Shown here: positions 1 through 7,201 of the stretch, piece after piece
Numbering within the stretch: position 1 is the stretch's first letter
How the letters are laid out: each line of letters starts with the position of its first letter
DNA from: CAYSND01 sp964642235
Lineage (GTDB): Bacteria > Bacteroidota > Bacteroidia > Bacteroidales > UBA932
Direction of reading: 5' to 3'
NCBI GenBank assembly: GCA_964642235.1
Contig: CAZXOP010000026.1
Coordinates: forward strand, 1 to 20,540
DNA: 20,540 nucleotides
Program-made: the position numbers and the translations under genes
The notes under the pieces: model-generated
Told to the model about the DNA's origin: nothing
The model's database searches: none
Seen by the model: only the letters and a program-made list of their open reading frames with translations

Positions 1-1331
1 GTCGCGAATTTAGCATTCGTGTAAAAAAGAAATCATTTATTCTAACCACTATCCTGACTCCACTCTTTTTTGCTGCCCTTATGATTGTCCCTTCTCTTAT
101 GATGATGACAGGGGGAGGAGACGAGGAGCAGAAAGTTATGGTTGTGGATAATTCAGGGATAATTGCTCCGACACTTGAAAGTAGTAAGGAGGTAACTTAT
201 GTTATCAGTGAGGATAATGATATAGAGAGTTTGAAAAAGAGGTTTGATGCACTTGGGGTATATGCTTTAGTTAATATATCTCCTCTCGATGCTACTAACA
301 ATCTCTCAGTTACAACATATTCTTCCAAACAGTTAAATATGGAGGTGAAAAGCACCATCTCCAAGGGTGTTAGTAAAGCACTTGAGAACTATAAAATCTC
401 ATCTTATAAAATTGATAATATCGAGGAGATATTAAAGGATATTAAAACAGAGGTAAAAGTCAATACTTTCACTCTGTCACAAGGGGGAGAGGAGAAGGCT
501 AATATGGTGGAGGTAAGTATGGTGATAGCATATATTCTTAGCTTTATGATATATATGTTCGTGGTAATGTTCGGGAATATGGTTATGAGGAGTGTAATAG
601 ATGAAAAATCAAACCGTATAGTCGAGGTAATAGTCTCATCTGTAAAGCCTTTTGAACTAATGGTTGGAAAGATACTTGGTGTTGCAAGTGTGGCACTTAC
701 TCAGTTTTTAATATGGATAGTTTTAACTTTTGTGCTTCTTTTCGGATTCCAATTAGCAGTCGGTAAAGACTTTATTGCAAGTAAACTCGGTACACAGACC
801 GAGCAGGTAACACAGATGGTTCCGGGGAGTGAAGAGGTTATAGCATCTGTTGCCGAGGGGAGTGGAAACTCTGAAATGGCAAGCATAATAACAGCTATTT
901 CTCAGATTAATTTCCCTTATATAATAGGTTGTTTCTTGATTTATTTCGTTCTCGGATACCTTTTATATGCTGCTATGTTTGCAGCAATAGGCTCCGCAGT
1001 CGATAATGAGGCAGATACACAGCAGTTAACACTCCCTGTTACTCTGCCATTGATTTTGGGGATATTTATGATGTTGCATACCTTCCAACACCCCGATAGC
1101 TCCCTCTCTTTCTGGGGGTCGATAATTCCATTTACCTCCCCTATGGTGATGCTTGCAAGAATCCCATTTGAGGGGGGAGTCCCACTTTGGGAACTGCTAT
1201 TATCGATTGGGCTACTCTTAATAACATTCCTATTAATAGCTTATTTGGCAGGAAAGATTTATAGGATAGGGATTCTCTCTTATGGAAAGAAAGCTACATG
1301 GAAAGACCTTTGGAAATGGATAAAATATTAA
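1..1331 (+). CDS. ABC-2 type transporter permease (5' end outside window)
   Basis: Membrane permease of the NatB/YhaP-like ABC-2 family, the transmembrane partner of an ATPase that is not in the window. The frame is open from base 3, and the residues before the first visible ATG (position 81) read as a basic stretch (RVKKK) followed by a hydrophobic helix. This is how these proteins normally begin, so the gene starts left of the window and position 81 is not the start. About 442 residues are visible: the first helix, a polar extracytoplasmic domain of about 150 residues, then a block of helices in the C-terminal half. The family's conserved cytoplasmic loop follows the second helix (DEKSNRIVEVIVSSVKPFE). 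The next gene starts 4 bases after the stop, so the two are probably co-transcribed. The substrate cannot be read from the sequence. Confidence 0.9.
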   Translation, partial: REFSIRVKKKSFILTTILTPLFFAALMIVPSLMMMTGGGDEEQKVMVVDNSGIIAPTLESSKEVTYVISEDNDIESLKKRFDALGVYALVNISPLDATNNLSVTTYSSKQLNMEVKSTISKGVSKALENYKISSYKIDNIEEILKDIKTEVKVNTFTLSQGGEEKANMVEVSMVIAYILSFMIYMFVVMFGNMVMRSVIDEKSNRIVEVIVSSVKPFELMVGKILGVASVALTQFLIWIVLTFVLLFGFQLAVGKDFIASKLGTQTEQVTQMVPGSEEVIASVAEGSGNSEMASIITAISQINFPYIIGCFLIYFVLGYLLYAAMFAAIGSAVDNEADTQQLTLPVTLPLILGIFMMLHTFQHPDSSLSFWGSIIPFTSPMVMLARIPFEGGVPLWELLLSIGLLLITFLLIAYLAGKIYRIGILSYGKKATWKDLWKWIKY

Positions 1332-1335
1332 AATT

Positions 1336-2079
1336 ATGAAACAGATTGTCTCTTTAGTAATGATGTTAACGCTGACACTCTCACTCTCTGCGCAGAAGTT
1401 TTCATACCGATGGGAGAGAGTAGCGATGGATTCTACTTATGAAGGGAGTGGAAGCTCCCCTGTGGAGGAGATTATTGTCAAGTATTATCCAGGGATAGAG
1501 GAGTTAATGGAGATTATAGGGTATTCGGAGAGCGAGCTCTCTAAAAGACAGCCTGAGAGTTCCCTTTCAAATCTCGCTGCTGATGTAATTTTGGCAACAG
1601 CCTCTCCTTATTTAAAGGAGGGGGATAAGGCTCTCTCTTTAACTAATTTCGGAGGAATTCGTTCAGAACTCCCAAAAGGGGCAATAAGAACCTATGATGT
1701 ATTTTCCGTTTTTCCTTTTGACAATAAGATAGTGATTGTAGAGATAAAAGGTTCGGAACTGAAAAAATTGCTCAACTCTTTTGCCAAGAGGGAGCAGTTC
1801 CAAGCTATGGGGGGAGTGCAGATTGAGGTTAAGAGTAAAAAAATGACCAAGTGCCTTATAGGAGGTTCCCCTTTGGATGAGAATAAAATTTACAAACTTG
1901 CCACAATCGATTTTTTGCTTGATGGGGGAGATTATCTGAATCTAAGAAAATCTGCTCTAAATATAATTAACACAGAGGTTTTTATAAGGGATGCTGTCGT
2001 AAAGTATATTAAAGATAAAACCGCGCAGGGTATTGTCTTATCGGGGAAGAAAGATGGTAGAATAGTAATTAATAAATAG
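1336..2079 (+). CDS. Secreted 5'-nucleotidase C-terminal domain protein
   Basis: Stand-alone version of the C-terminal substrate-binding domain of UshA-type 5'-nucleotidases. An N-terminal signal peptide (about residues 1-19, ending LSLSAQ) predicts export. The family hallmarks are present: NFGGIRSELPKG near residue 105, and DFLLDGGDYLNL near residue 195, the segment that normally contacts the nucleoside base. There is no metal-binding domain, so alone it should not be catalytic. The missing half is encoded by the next gene, 11 bases downstream. The pair probably forms one enzyme for periplasmic nucleotide hydrolysis, although the domain order is reversed relative to fused UshA. No Shine-Dalgarno sequence precedes the ATG, as is usual in Bacteroidota. 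The family assignment is firm; pairing with the neighbour is inference. Confidence 0.85.
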   Translation: MKQIVSLVMMLTLTLSLSAQKFSYRWERVAMDSTYEGSGSSPVEEIIVKYYPGIEELMEIIGYSESELSKRQPESSLSNLAADVILATASPYLKEGDKALSLTNFGGIRSELPKGAIRTYDVFSVFPFDNKIVIVEIKGSELKKLLNSFAKREQFQAMGGVQIEVKSKKMTKCLIGGSPLDENKIYKLATIDFLLDGGDYLNLRKSALNIINTEVFIRDAVVKYIKDKTAQGIVLSGKKDGRIVINK

Positions 2080-2089
2080 ATAGATAGAT
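2076..2089 (+). repeat. TAGA tetranucleotide repeat before a start codon
   Basis: Three tandem copies of TAGA lie between the two nucleotidase genes. The first copy supplies the stop codon of the upstream gene, and the tract ends immediately before the ATG of the downstream gene. A change in copy number would alter spacing upstream of the ATG. With only three copies it may be chance. Confidence 0.5.
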
Positions 2090-2090
2090 T

Positions 2091-2927
2091 ATGAAACAGA
2101 ATAAAATTATAACTTTTTGGATTGTAGTAATCTGCTTGTCAGTCTCAATCAATTTATCAGCTCAGAAAAAGATAGTTATACTACATACTAATGATACTCA
2201 TTCTCAGATAGAACCGATTAGAACGGGTGAGGGGAGAGGTAAAGGGGGCGTTCATAGACGCGGAGAGTTCTTTAAGAAAGTTAGGAGTGAAAATGAGAAT
2301 GTCCTAATAATGGATGCCGGAGACTTTAATCAGGGAACACCCTATTTTACTCTCTTTAAGGGGGATATGGAGATAGAGGTTATGAATGCGCTCGGATATG
2401 ACCTTGTTTGTCTCGGTAATCATGAATTTGACAATGGGGTAGATGATCTTGCGAGAAGGCTTTCTAAAGCGAAGTTCCCTATTATTTGTGCAAACTATGA
2501 TTTTTCAACTACTCCTTTAGCACCATATATTAAGCCGTATGTAATTATCGAGAAAGGGGGACTTAAAATAGGGGTATTTTCTATTTTGTCCGATCTTAAA
2601 ACACTCGTTTCCGAGCCCTCAAGAAAAGGGGTAAAATATTTGAATGGATTTAAGGTGGCAGATGAGATGTCGGCGAAATTAAAAGCTCTTGGTTGTGATA
2701 TGGTTATAGCTTTAACTCATATAGGTTATAGCAGCCAAAACCCTAAAGCCCTTTCGGATATTACTTTAGCACAGAAAAGTGCCAATATTGATCTTATTAT
2801 TGGTGGCCATTCTCATACTTTCTTAAAGAGTGAGAGAGTATATAAAAACAGAGAGGGAAAGGATGTAGTAGTAGTTCAGGCAGGTGCCAGAGGCGAATAT
2901 GTAGGGAAATTAGAGATCTCATATTAG
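2091..2927 (+). CDS. Secreted 5'-nucleotidase-type metallophosphatase
   Basis: Calcineurin-like phosphoesterase matching the N-terminal catalytic domain of UshA/5'-nucleotidases. A signal peptide covers about residues 1-25. The dinuclear metal-binding motifs appear in order: D35-x-H37 (HTNDTHSQ), GD78, GN110-H111-E (LGNHEFDNG), H210 (ALTHIGY), and GGH240-S-H242. All ligands expected of an active enzyme are therefore present. The protein ends right after the catalytic domain at 278 residues, whereas fused nucleotidases run to about 550; the C-terminal domain is the preceding gene. It likely hydrolyses nucleotides or related phosphate esters outside the cytoplasm. The stop codon lies in the loop of a long hairpin shared with the convergent acyl-CoA synthetase gene. 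Confidence 0.9.
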   Translation: MKQNKIITFWIVVICLSVSINLSAQKKIVILHTNDTHSQIEPIRTGEGRGKGGVHRRGEFFKKVRSENENVLIMDAGDFNQGTPYFTLFKGDMEIEVMNALGYDLVCLGNHEFDNGVDDLARRLSKAKFPIICANYDFSTTPLAPYIKPYVIIEKGGLKIGVFSILSDLKTLVSEPSRKGVKYLNGFKVADEMSAKLKALGCDMVIALTHIGYSSQNPKALSDITLAQKSANIDLIIGGHSHTFLKSERVYKNREGKDVVVVQAGARGEYVGKLEISY

Positions 2928-2940
2928 TGAGACCTCTAAT
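2909..2940. terminator. Long hairpin shared by convergent genes
   Basis: A 13-bp inverted repeat with one mismatch (2909-2921 pairing with 2928-2940) around a 6-base loop that contains the nucleotidase stop codon. It sits between two convergent genes and ends 16 bases before the stop of the synthetase gene. Neither side has a good T-run (only a short TTT on the minus strand), so it may act as a two-way transcript end or a 3' stabilising stem rather than a textbook intrinsic terminator. Confidence 0.5.
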
Positions 2941-2956
2941 AAGACCCTATATCCGA

Positions 2957-4597
2957 TTACTTCTTTGAAACTTTATCTTGTAAGTTTCTATTATATAGAT
3001 ACCTTTTAATCTTCTTAGTAGGGGTTTTCTCAAACTCCTGGTCATGTTCATCGACTGCACTTATTCGAGAGAATTTGCTGACTTTTTCATTTACGAAATC
3101 CATAATCTCCTTTTTAAGCTCATCTTTTGACTTGATAAGGTTCTGAAGTCTCTCCTGATTAAAGTGAACAAGAGCTGTAAGTCTCCCTTTATACTCGGTA
3201 ACAAGAGATTCGTCAACAGAGTAGTGGCTGTTTATAACGCTCTCTATATCTTCAGGGTAGATGTTCTCGCCGCTTGGTCCTATAATGGTGTTGTTCGTAC
3301 GACCTTTGATAAATAACCACCCTTTTGAGTCAAATAGTCCCAAATCTTTAGTACGGAACCATCCGTCAGGGGTAAATGCAGCCTCAGTAGCTTCAGGGTT
3401 TTTATAGTACCCCATCATAACATTGTCCCCTTTGGCAGTAATCTCACCGATACCTGTTGCGGGGTCTTGATCTATTAATTTCAACTCCACACCTAATACA
3501 TGAGGTCCTGTGGAGCCTAATTTTACCATTGACGGATTTGCCCCAGCAAGAAGGGGAGCAGTCTCAGTCAACCCATACCCTATGGCGTATGGGAATTTTG
3601 CTTCAAGAAGAAATTTTTCAACTTTTGAATCGAGCTTGGCACCCCCTATACCGAAGAATCGCATTCTCCCTCCGAATTTCTTTTTAAGTTCTTTCCCTGC
3701 CAGGGTATGGAATAGTTTTCTGGTAGGTGAAAAACCATATAGACTCCTCATAAATGAGTTTTTGGTAAACTTCGGTAGGACAGAGGACTTATACATTTTC
3801 TCAATAATAAGTGGGACAGAGAGGATAGTAGTGGGGCGAACCGCTGCTAATGCTGCTACAAGAACTGATGGGGTGGGTGCTTTATCCATATAATAAACAG
3901 AAGCCCCTGCCTGCATCGGAAGTATCATACATAAACTCCCCTCAAGTGTATGAGGTAATGGGAGCAAAGAGAGCCATACATCCCAAGGATAACTTGGTCT
4001 TAACTCGTTGGTGGAGTAAAGGTTGGCGCATAAATTTTTATGACTTAGCATAACCCCTTTAGAGTTCCCTGTGGTACCTGAAGTGTATATAATGTTTGCT
4101 AAATCTTCGGTGTCTATTTTATGATTATCAGGAAGAATCTTTTGATACTCCTTTTCAGGTACTTCCTCCCCCTTGATAATGCTAAAGTTATCTAAATTAA
4201 TTATAAGAGAGAGGGCTTTGCTAGCCGTCTCTTTTATCTTGTTAAAGAGTTTATCTGAAACAAAAAGTGCCTTACTTTCTGAGTGACTCAATATCTGCTC
4301 TATATCAGCAGGTGAAAAGTCAGGAAGGAGTGGCACTGCGACCCTACCAAATCCTACAGCACTGAAAAATGCGACAGGCCAGTTGGGCATATTTTGTGAT
4401 AGAATGGCGACCTTATCACCAAGTCCTATCCCATATTTAGTCAATAATTTTGAAAGCCAATGGGCTTTTTCTCCAAATTCTCCGTAGGTATATCCCTCAC
4501 CACCTATATAGTAGAAAGATTTATTGTCTTTAAAAGTACTTGTGCAGTAATCAAAGAGAGAACGAAGAGTCTCGTGTTTGGGGTTTAAAAATTGCAT
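2957..4597 (-). CDS. AMP-forming long-chain acyl-CoA synthetase
   Basis: Member of the ANL adenylate-forming superfamily that activates a carboxylic acid with ATP and transfers it to CoA, most like long-chain fatty acyl-CoA synthetases. Motifs in order: phosphate-binding YTSGTTGNSKG (171-181); YGLTETAP (341-348); the adenosine-contacting Asp of TKD418; hinge KGRTNNTI (431-438), followed by GENIYPEDIE; and the C-terminal lysine region KTPTKKIKR (524-532), which holds the catalytic lysine. At 546 residues it is complete for the shorter bacterial FadD class. It lies 30 bases downstream of an acyltransferase, which suggests that activated acyl groups feed lipid acylation. The exact chain length is not readable, and an acyl-ACP synthetase role is possible. 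Confidence 0.88.
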   Translation of the reverse strand: MQFLNPKHETLRSLFDYCTSTFKDNKSFYYIGGEGYTYGEFGEKAHWLSKLLTKYGIGLGDKVAILSQNMPNWPVAFFSAVGFGRVAVPLLPDFSPADIEQILSHSESKALFVSDKLFNKIKETASKALSLIINLDNFSIIKGEEVPEKEYQKILPDNHKIDTEDLANIIYTSGTTGNSKGVMLSHKNLCANLYSTNELRPSYPWDVWLSLLPLPHTLEGSLCMILPMQAGASVYYMDKAPTPSVLVAALAAVRPTTILSVPLIIEKMYKSSVLPKFTKNSFMRSLYGFSPTRKLFHTLAGKELKKKFGGRMRFFGIGGAKLDSKVEKFLLEAKFPYAIGYGLTETAPLLAGANPSMVKLGSTGPHVLGVELKLIDQDPATGIGEITAKGDNVMMGYYKNPEATEAAFTPDGWFRTKDLGLFDSKGWLFIKGRTNNTIIGPSGENIYPEDIESVINSHYSVDESLVTEYKGRLTALVHFNQERLQNLIKSKDELKKEIMDFVNEKVSKFSRISAVDEHDQEFEKTPTKKIKRYLYNRNLQDKVSKK

Positions 4598-4627
4598 TAT
4601 AATCGGTTTAAGTTATTCGTACAAAGA

Positions 4628-5200
4628 CTATACCAAGTCTTTCCCGGTATTAAAGTTGGCTTTATATTTGCCTTCAACTCCTTTGTCTTTATACCATTGT
4701 CTTATTCTTTTTAAGTCTTCTTTTGCATCATCTGTAAGCTCTATTCGCTCCCCTCTCCCTACTGTTTTGGTTTTCCAATCGAAATACCCTGTATAGACAG
4801 GAATATTTGCAGCCCTCGCTATGGTGTGAAAACCTGTCTTCCAATTCTCTACAGGCTTTCTTGTCCCTTCAGGAGCTATGGCAAGGTGGAGAAATTCCCT
4901 CTCTTCAAAAGCTTTAATAGTCTGCCTAACCAAGTTTGCCCCTGCTTTAGTGGAGGAGCGGTTAACAGGGATTCCCCCTAAGTATCGAAGGAGTCTTTTA
5001 ATGGGCCAAACGAAAAAAGAGTCTTTAATCATAACATAGGCTTTTCCACCCACTGATGCATAATAGAAATAGGAGACAATAAAATCCCAGAAAGAGGTAT
5101 GGGGTGCTCCTAAGATTATACATTTAGGTTCAGGCACCGGTGGCTCTATGGCTCTCCATCCCAAAAGGGTAAGGAAGAATTTGGCTATTTTTGGATTCAT
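4628..5200 (-). CDS. PlsC-like 1-acylglycerol-3-phosphate acyltransferase
   Basis: Membrane-associated acyltransferase of the PlsC family, which acylates lysophosphatidic acid or a related acceptor. The catalytic HX4D box is H34-TSFW-D39, the glycine-rich acceptor motif is GGIPVNR (75-81), and the third motif is PEGT (110-113). At 190 residues it is a compact member without the N-terminal helix of larger PlsC proteins; several Bacteroidota have this short form. Its ATG overlaps the parE stop as ATGA, implying translational coupling to parE, and an acyl-CoA synthetase follows. The family is clear; the precise acceptor lipid is not. Confidence 0.87.
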   Translation of the reverse strand: MNPKIAKFFLTLLGWRAIEPPVPEPKCIILGAPHTSFWDFIVSYFYYASVGGKAYVMIKDSFFVWPIKRLLRYLGGIPVNRSSTKAGANLVRQTIKAFEEREFLHLAIAPEGTRKPVENWKTGFHTIARAANIPVYTGYFDWKTKTVGRGERIELTDDAKEDLKRIRQWYKDKGVEGKYKANFNTGKDLV

Positions 5201-7032
5201 ACTACTTCTAATACTATATCTGAACGGAGATTTTCACGAATAAAGTTTTGACGATCTAATGTGTTTTGTCCCATGTAGAACTCTAACAGATTAGGAATAT
5301 TGTCGTCAGGACCGAGTCTTACCTGGTCTAAACGGATATCCTCTCCGATAAAATTCTTAAATTCATCGGGTGAGATCTCTCCAAGACCTTTAAATCGAGT
5401 TATTTCAGGGTCACGACCAAGTGTTTTAATCGCTTTCTCCTTCTCCTCTTCGTTATAACAATAGAGAGTCTCTTTTTTATTCCTTACCCTAAATAGGGGA
5501 GTTTGAAGTATAAAGAGGTGTTTCTGTCGAATTAAATCGGGGTAGAATTTAAGGAAGAAAGTGATGAGTAAGAGGCGTATATGCATTCCGTCCACATCGG
5601 CATCGGTAGCTATTACGATTCTATTATATCTGAGATTATCGAGATCCTCATCCACATCAAGAGCTGCCTTAAGCAGAATAAGTTCCTCATTGTTATAGAT
5701 TTCTCGATTACTTTTCTGGTAGCAGTTCAGAGGCTTACCACGAAGACTAAAGACTGCCTGGGTATTCGGATCGCGACTTTTGGTGATGGAGCCGCTTGCA
5801 GAGTCCCCCTCAGTGATAAAGAGTGTGGAGAGGTCTGCATTAGGGTTCTTTGAGTCAGTGTAGTGGACACGGCAGTCACGGAGTTTACGGTTACATAGAC
5901 TCGCTTTTTTAACCTTCTCCTTTGTCGATTTTTGAATACTGGAAATCGCCTTTCTCTCTTTTTCAGACTCCTGAATCTTTTTTTGGATTGTATCGGCGGT
6001 ACTCTTGAATTTATAGAGGTAGTCATCTAACTCTTCCTTTATAAAATCCCCCACAAAACTCCTTACGGAGAGCCCCTCCCTTACATCCTTAGAGTTAAGT
6101 TTGGTCTTTGTCTGATTTCCAAATTCTGGGTTAATTACTCTTATACTTATAGCCCCTACCATGGATTGTCTTACATCCGCAGGGTCATAGTCTTTCTTGG
6201 CAAACTCTTTAATGGTCCTAACTATTGACTCTCTAAAGGCTGCAAGGTGCGTCCCCCCTTGAGTGGTGTTTTGTCCATTTACAAATGAAGAGATATTCTC
6301 TCCATTACTCTCTCCGTGAGTGAATACCACCTCTATATCTTTTCCTATCAGATGAATAGGGGGGTATAAAGGCTCTTCGCTCATCCCCTCCGTAACCAAA
6401 TCGAGAAGCCCATTCTTAGACTTATATTCCACTCCGTTTAGTTTCAGAGAGAGCCCTGTATTTAAGTAGGAGTAGTTTTTAATCATATCGATTATAAACT
6501 CCATATTGTAGTTATATCCTACAAATACCTGGTCGTCAGCGATAAACTTTACAAAAGTGCCGTTTTTTTCATTGGTATCCCCTTCACTCTTTTCGAGTAA
6601 CTCCCCACCCTTAAAGGTGGCGTTCAAGAATCTCCCTTCACGGCATGACTGTATAAAAAAGTAGCTTGAAGTGGCATTTACAGCTTTAAGTCCGACCCCG
6701 TTTAGCCCGACACTCTTTTGAAAGACTTCGTTATTAAACTTAGCACCGGTCATCATCTTACTTGCTGCATCCACGACCCTTTCTAATGGAATCCCCCTTC
6801 CGTAATCCCTTACAGAGACGGTTTTATCTTCAATAGTTACCTCTATACATTTCCCAAACCCCATAGCATACTCATCTATGGAGTTATCTATAACCTCTTT
6901 AACTAACACATAAATACCATCATCGGGGGCGTTACCATCCCCAAGATTACCAATGTACATACCGGAACGCTGTCTGATATGTTCATTCCATTTAAGTGTT
7001 TCAAACGAATCTTTTGTGTATTCTGCTACCAT
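5197..7032 (-). CDS. parE: DNA topoisomerase IV subunit B
   Basis: ATPase subunit of a type IIA topoisomerase that separates daughter chromosomes together with ParC, which is not in this window. GHKL ATPase motifs: E46 and N50 in KEVIDNSIDEY, RDYGRGIP (75-82), and GLNGVGLKAVNA (109-120). The transducer carries QTKTKL around 307-312. The TOPRIM domain has TEGDSASG (407-414), ATDADVDG (475-482) and RFKGLGE (546-552). The 611-residue length and the start (YTKDSFETLKWNEHIR) fit the Bacteroidota ParE form rather than GyrB. One oddity: the usual RPGMYIG near residue 23 reads RSGMYIG. The upstream sequence has a TAnnTTTG promoter element and a palindrome. The start is a normal ATG with a weak GGGAG upstream. 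Confidence 0.93.
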   Translation of the reverse strand: MVAEYTKDSFETLKWNEHIRQRSGMYIGNLGDGNAPDDGIYVLVKEVIDNSIDEYAMGFGKCIEVTIEDKTVSVRDYGRGIPLERVVDAASKMMTGAKFNNEVFQKSVGLNGVGLKAVNATSSYFFIQSCREGRFLNATFKGGELLEKSEGDTNEKNGTFVKFIADDQVFVGYNYNMEFIIDMIKNYSYLNTGLSLKLNGVEYKSKNGLLDLVTEGMSEEPLYPPIHLIGKDIEVVFTHGESNGENISSFVNGQNTTQGGTHLAAFRESIVRTIKEFAKKDYDPADVRQSMVGAISIRVINPEFGNQTKTKLNSKDVREGLSVRSFVGDFIKEELDDYLYKFKSTADTIQKKIQESEKERKAISSIQKSTKEKVKKASLCNRKLRDCRVHYTDSKNPNADLSTLFITEGDSASGSITKSRDPNTQAVFSLRGKPLNCYQKSNREIYNNEELILLKAALDVDEDLDNLRYNRIVIATDADVDGMHIRLLLITFFLKFYPDLIRQKHLFILQTPLFRVRNKKETLYCYNEEEKEKAIKTLGRDPEITRFKGLGEISPDEFKNFIGEDIRLDQVRLGPDDNIPNLLEFYMGQNTLDRQNFIRENLRSDIVLEVV

Positions 7033-7045
7033 ATAATCTCCCTAA

Positions 7046-7059
7046 GTCAATAAATTGAC
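7046..7059. promoter_or_regulatory. Palindrome GTCAAT-AA-ATTGAC in the parE leader
   Basis: Perfect 6-bp arms separated by two bases, lying between the predicted parE promoter element and the parE start codon. The 2-base centre cannot form an RNA hairpin loop, so a dimeric repressor site near the transcription start is the likelier reading. The sequence does not reveal the protein. Confidence 0.35.
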
Positions 7060-7062
7060 CTG

Positions 7063-7070
7063 CAAAAATA
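7063..7070 (-). promoter_or_regulatory. Putative parE promoter, -7 box TATTTTTG
   Basis: Read on the minus strand this matches the Bacteroidota -7 consensus TAnnTTTG, 30 bases before the parE ATG. No TTG sits at the usual -33 distance, so support is partial. Confidence 0.45.
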
Positions 7071-7146
7071 TGAATAATAAGGATAAAAAGTAATAAGCTC
7101 CAAATTTAGTTATCAACAAATGTAAATTAAGGAGTTAGTTTTAATT

Positions 7147-7184
7147 TAAAAAAGAAGAAGGGGATTGTTTTTTAACCCCCTTCT
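7147..7184 (-). terminator. Intrinsic terminator of mutA-mutB
   Basis: On the minus strand, 18 bases after the mutB stop, an 11-bp stem with one mismatch (7184-7174 pairing with 7166-7156) is followed by a T-rich tract (TTCTTTTTT). This is a standard rho-independent terminator and ends the methylmalonyl-CoA mutase operon. Confidence 0.85.
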
Positions 7185-7201
7185 CTTCTGAATGTTAGCA
7201 A

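Noticed and set aside
3457..4053. Plus-strand open frames of 67-127 codons
   Set aside because: They lie wholly inside the acyl-CoA synthetase gene on the other strand and have no domain pattern, so they are shadows of its codon use.
7071..7147. Possible small gene or RNA in the spacer between parE and mutB
   Set aside because: It is AT-rich, with no reading frame of note, no stable fold and no promoter beyond that assigned to parE.
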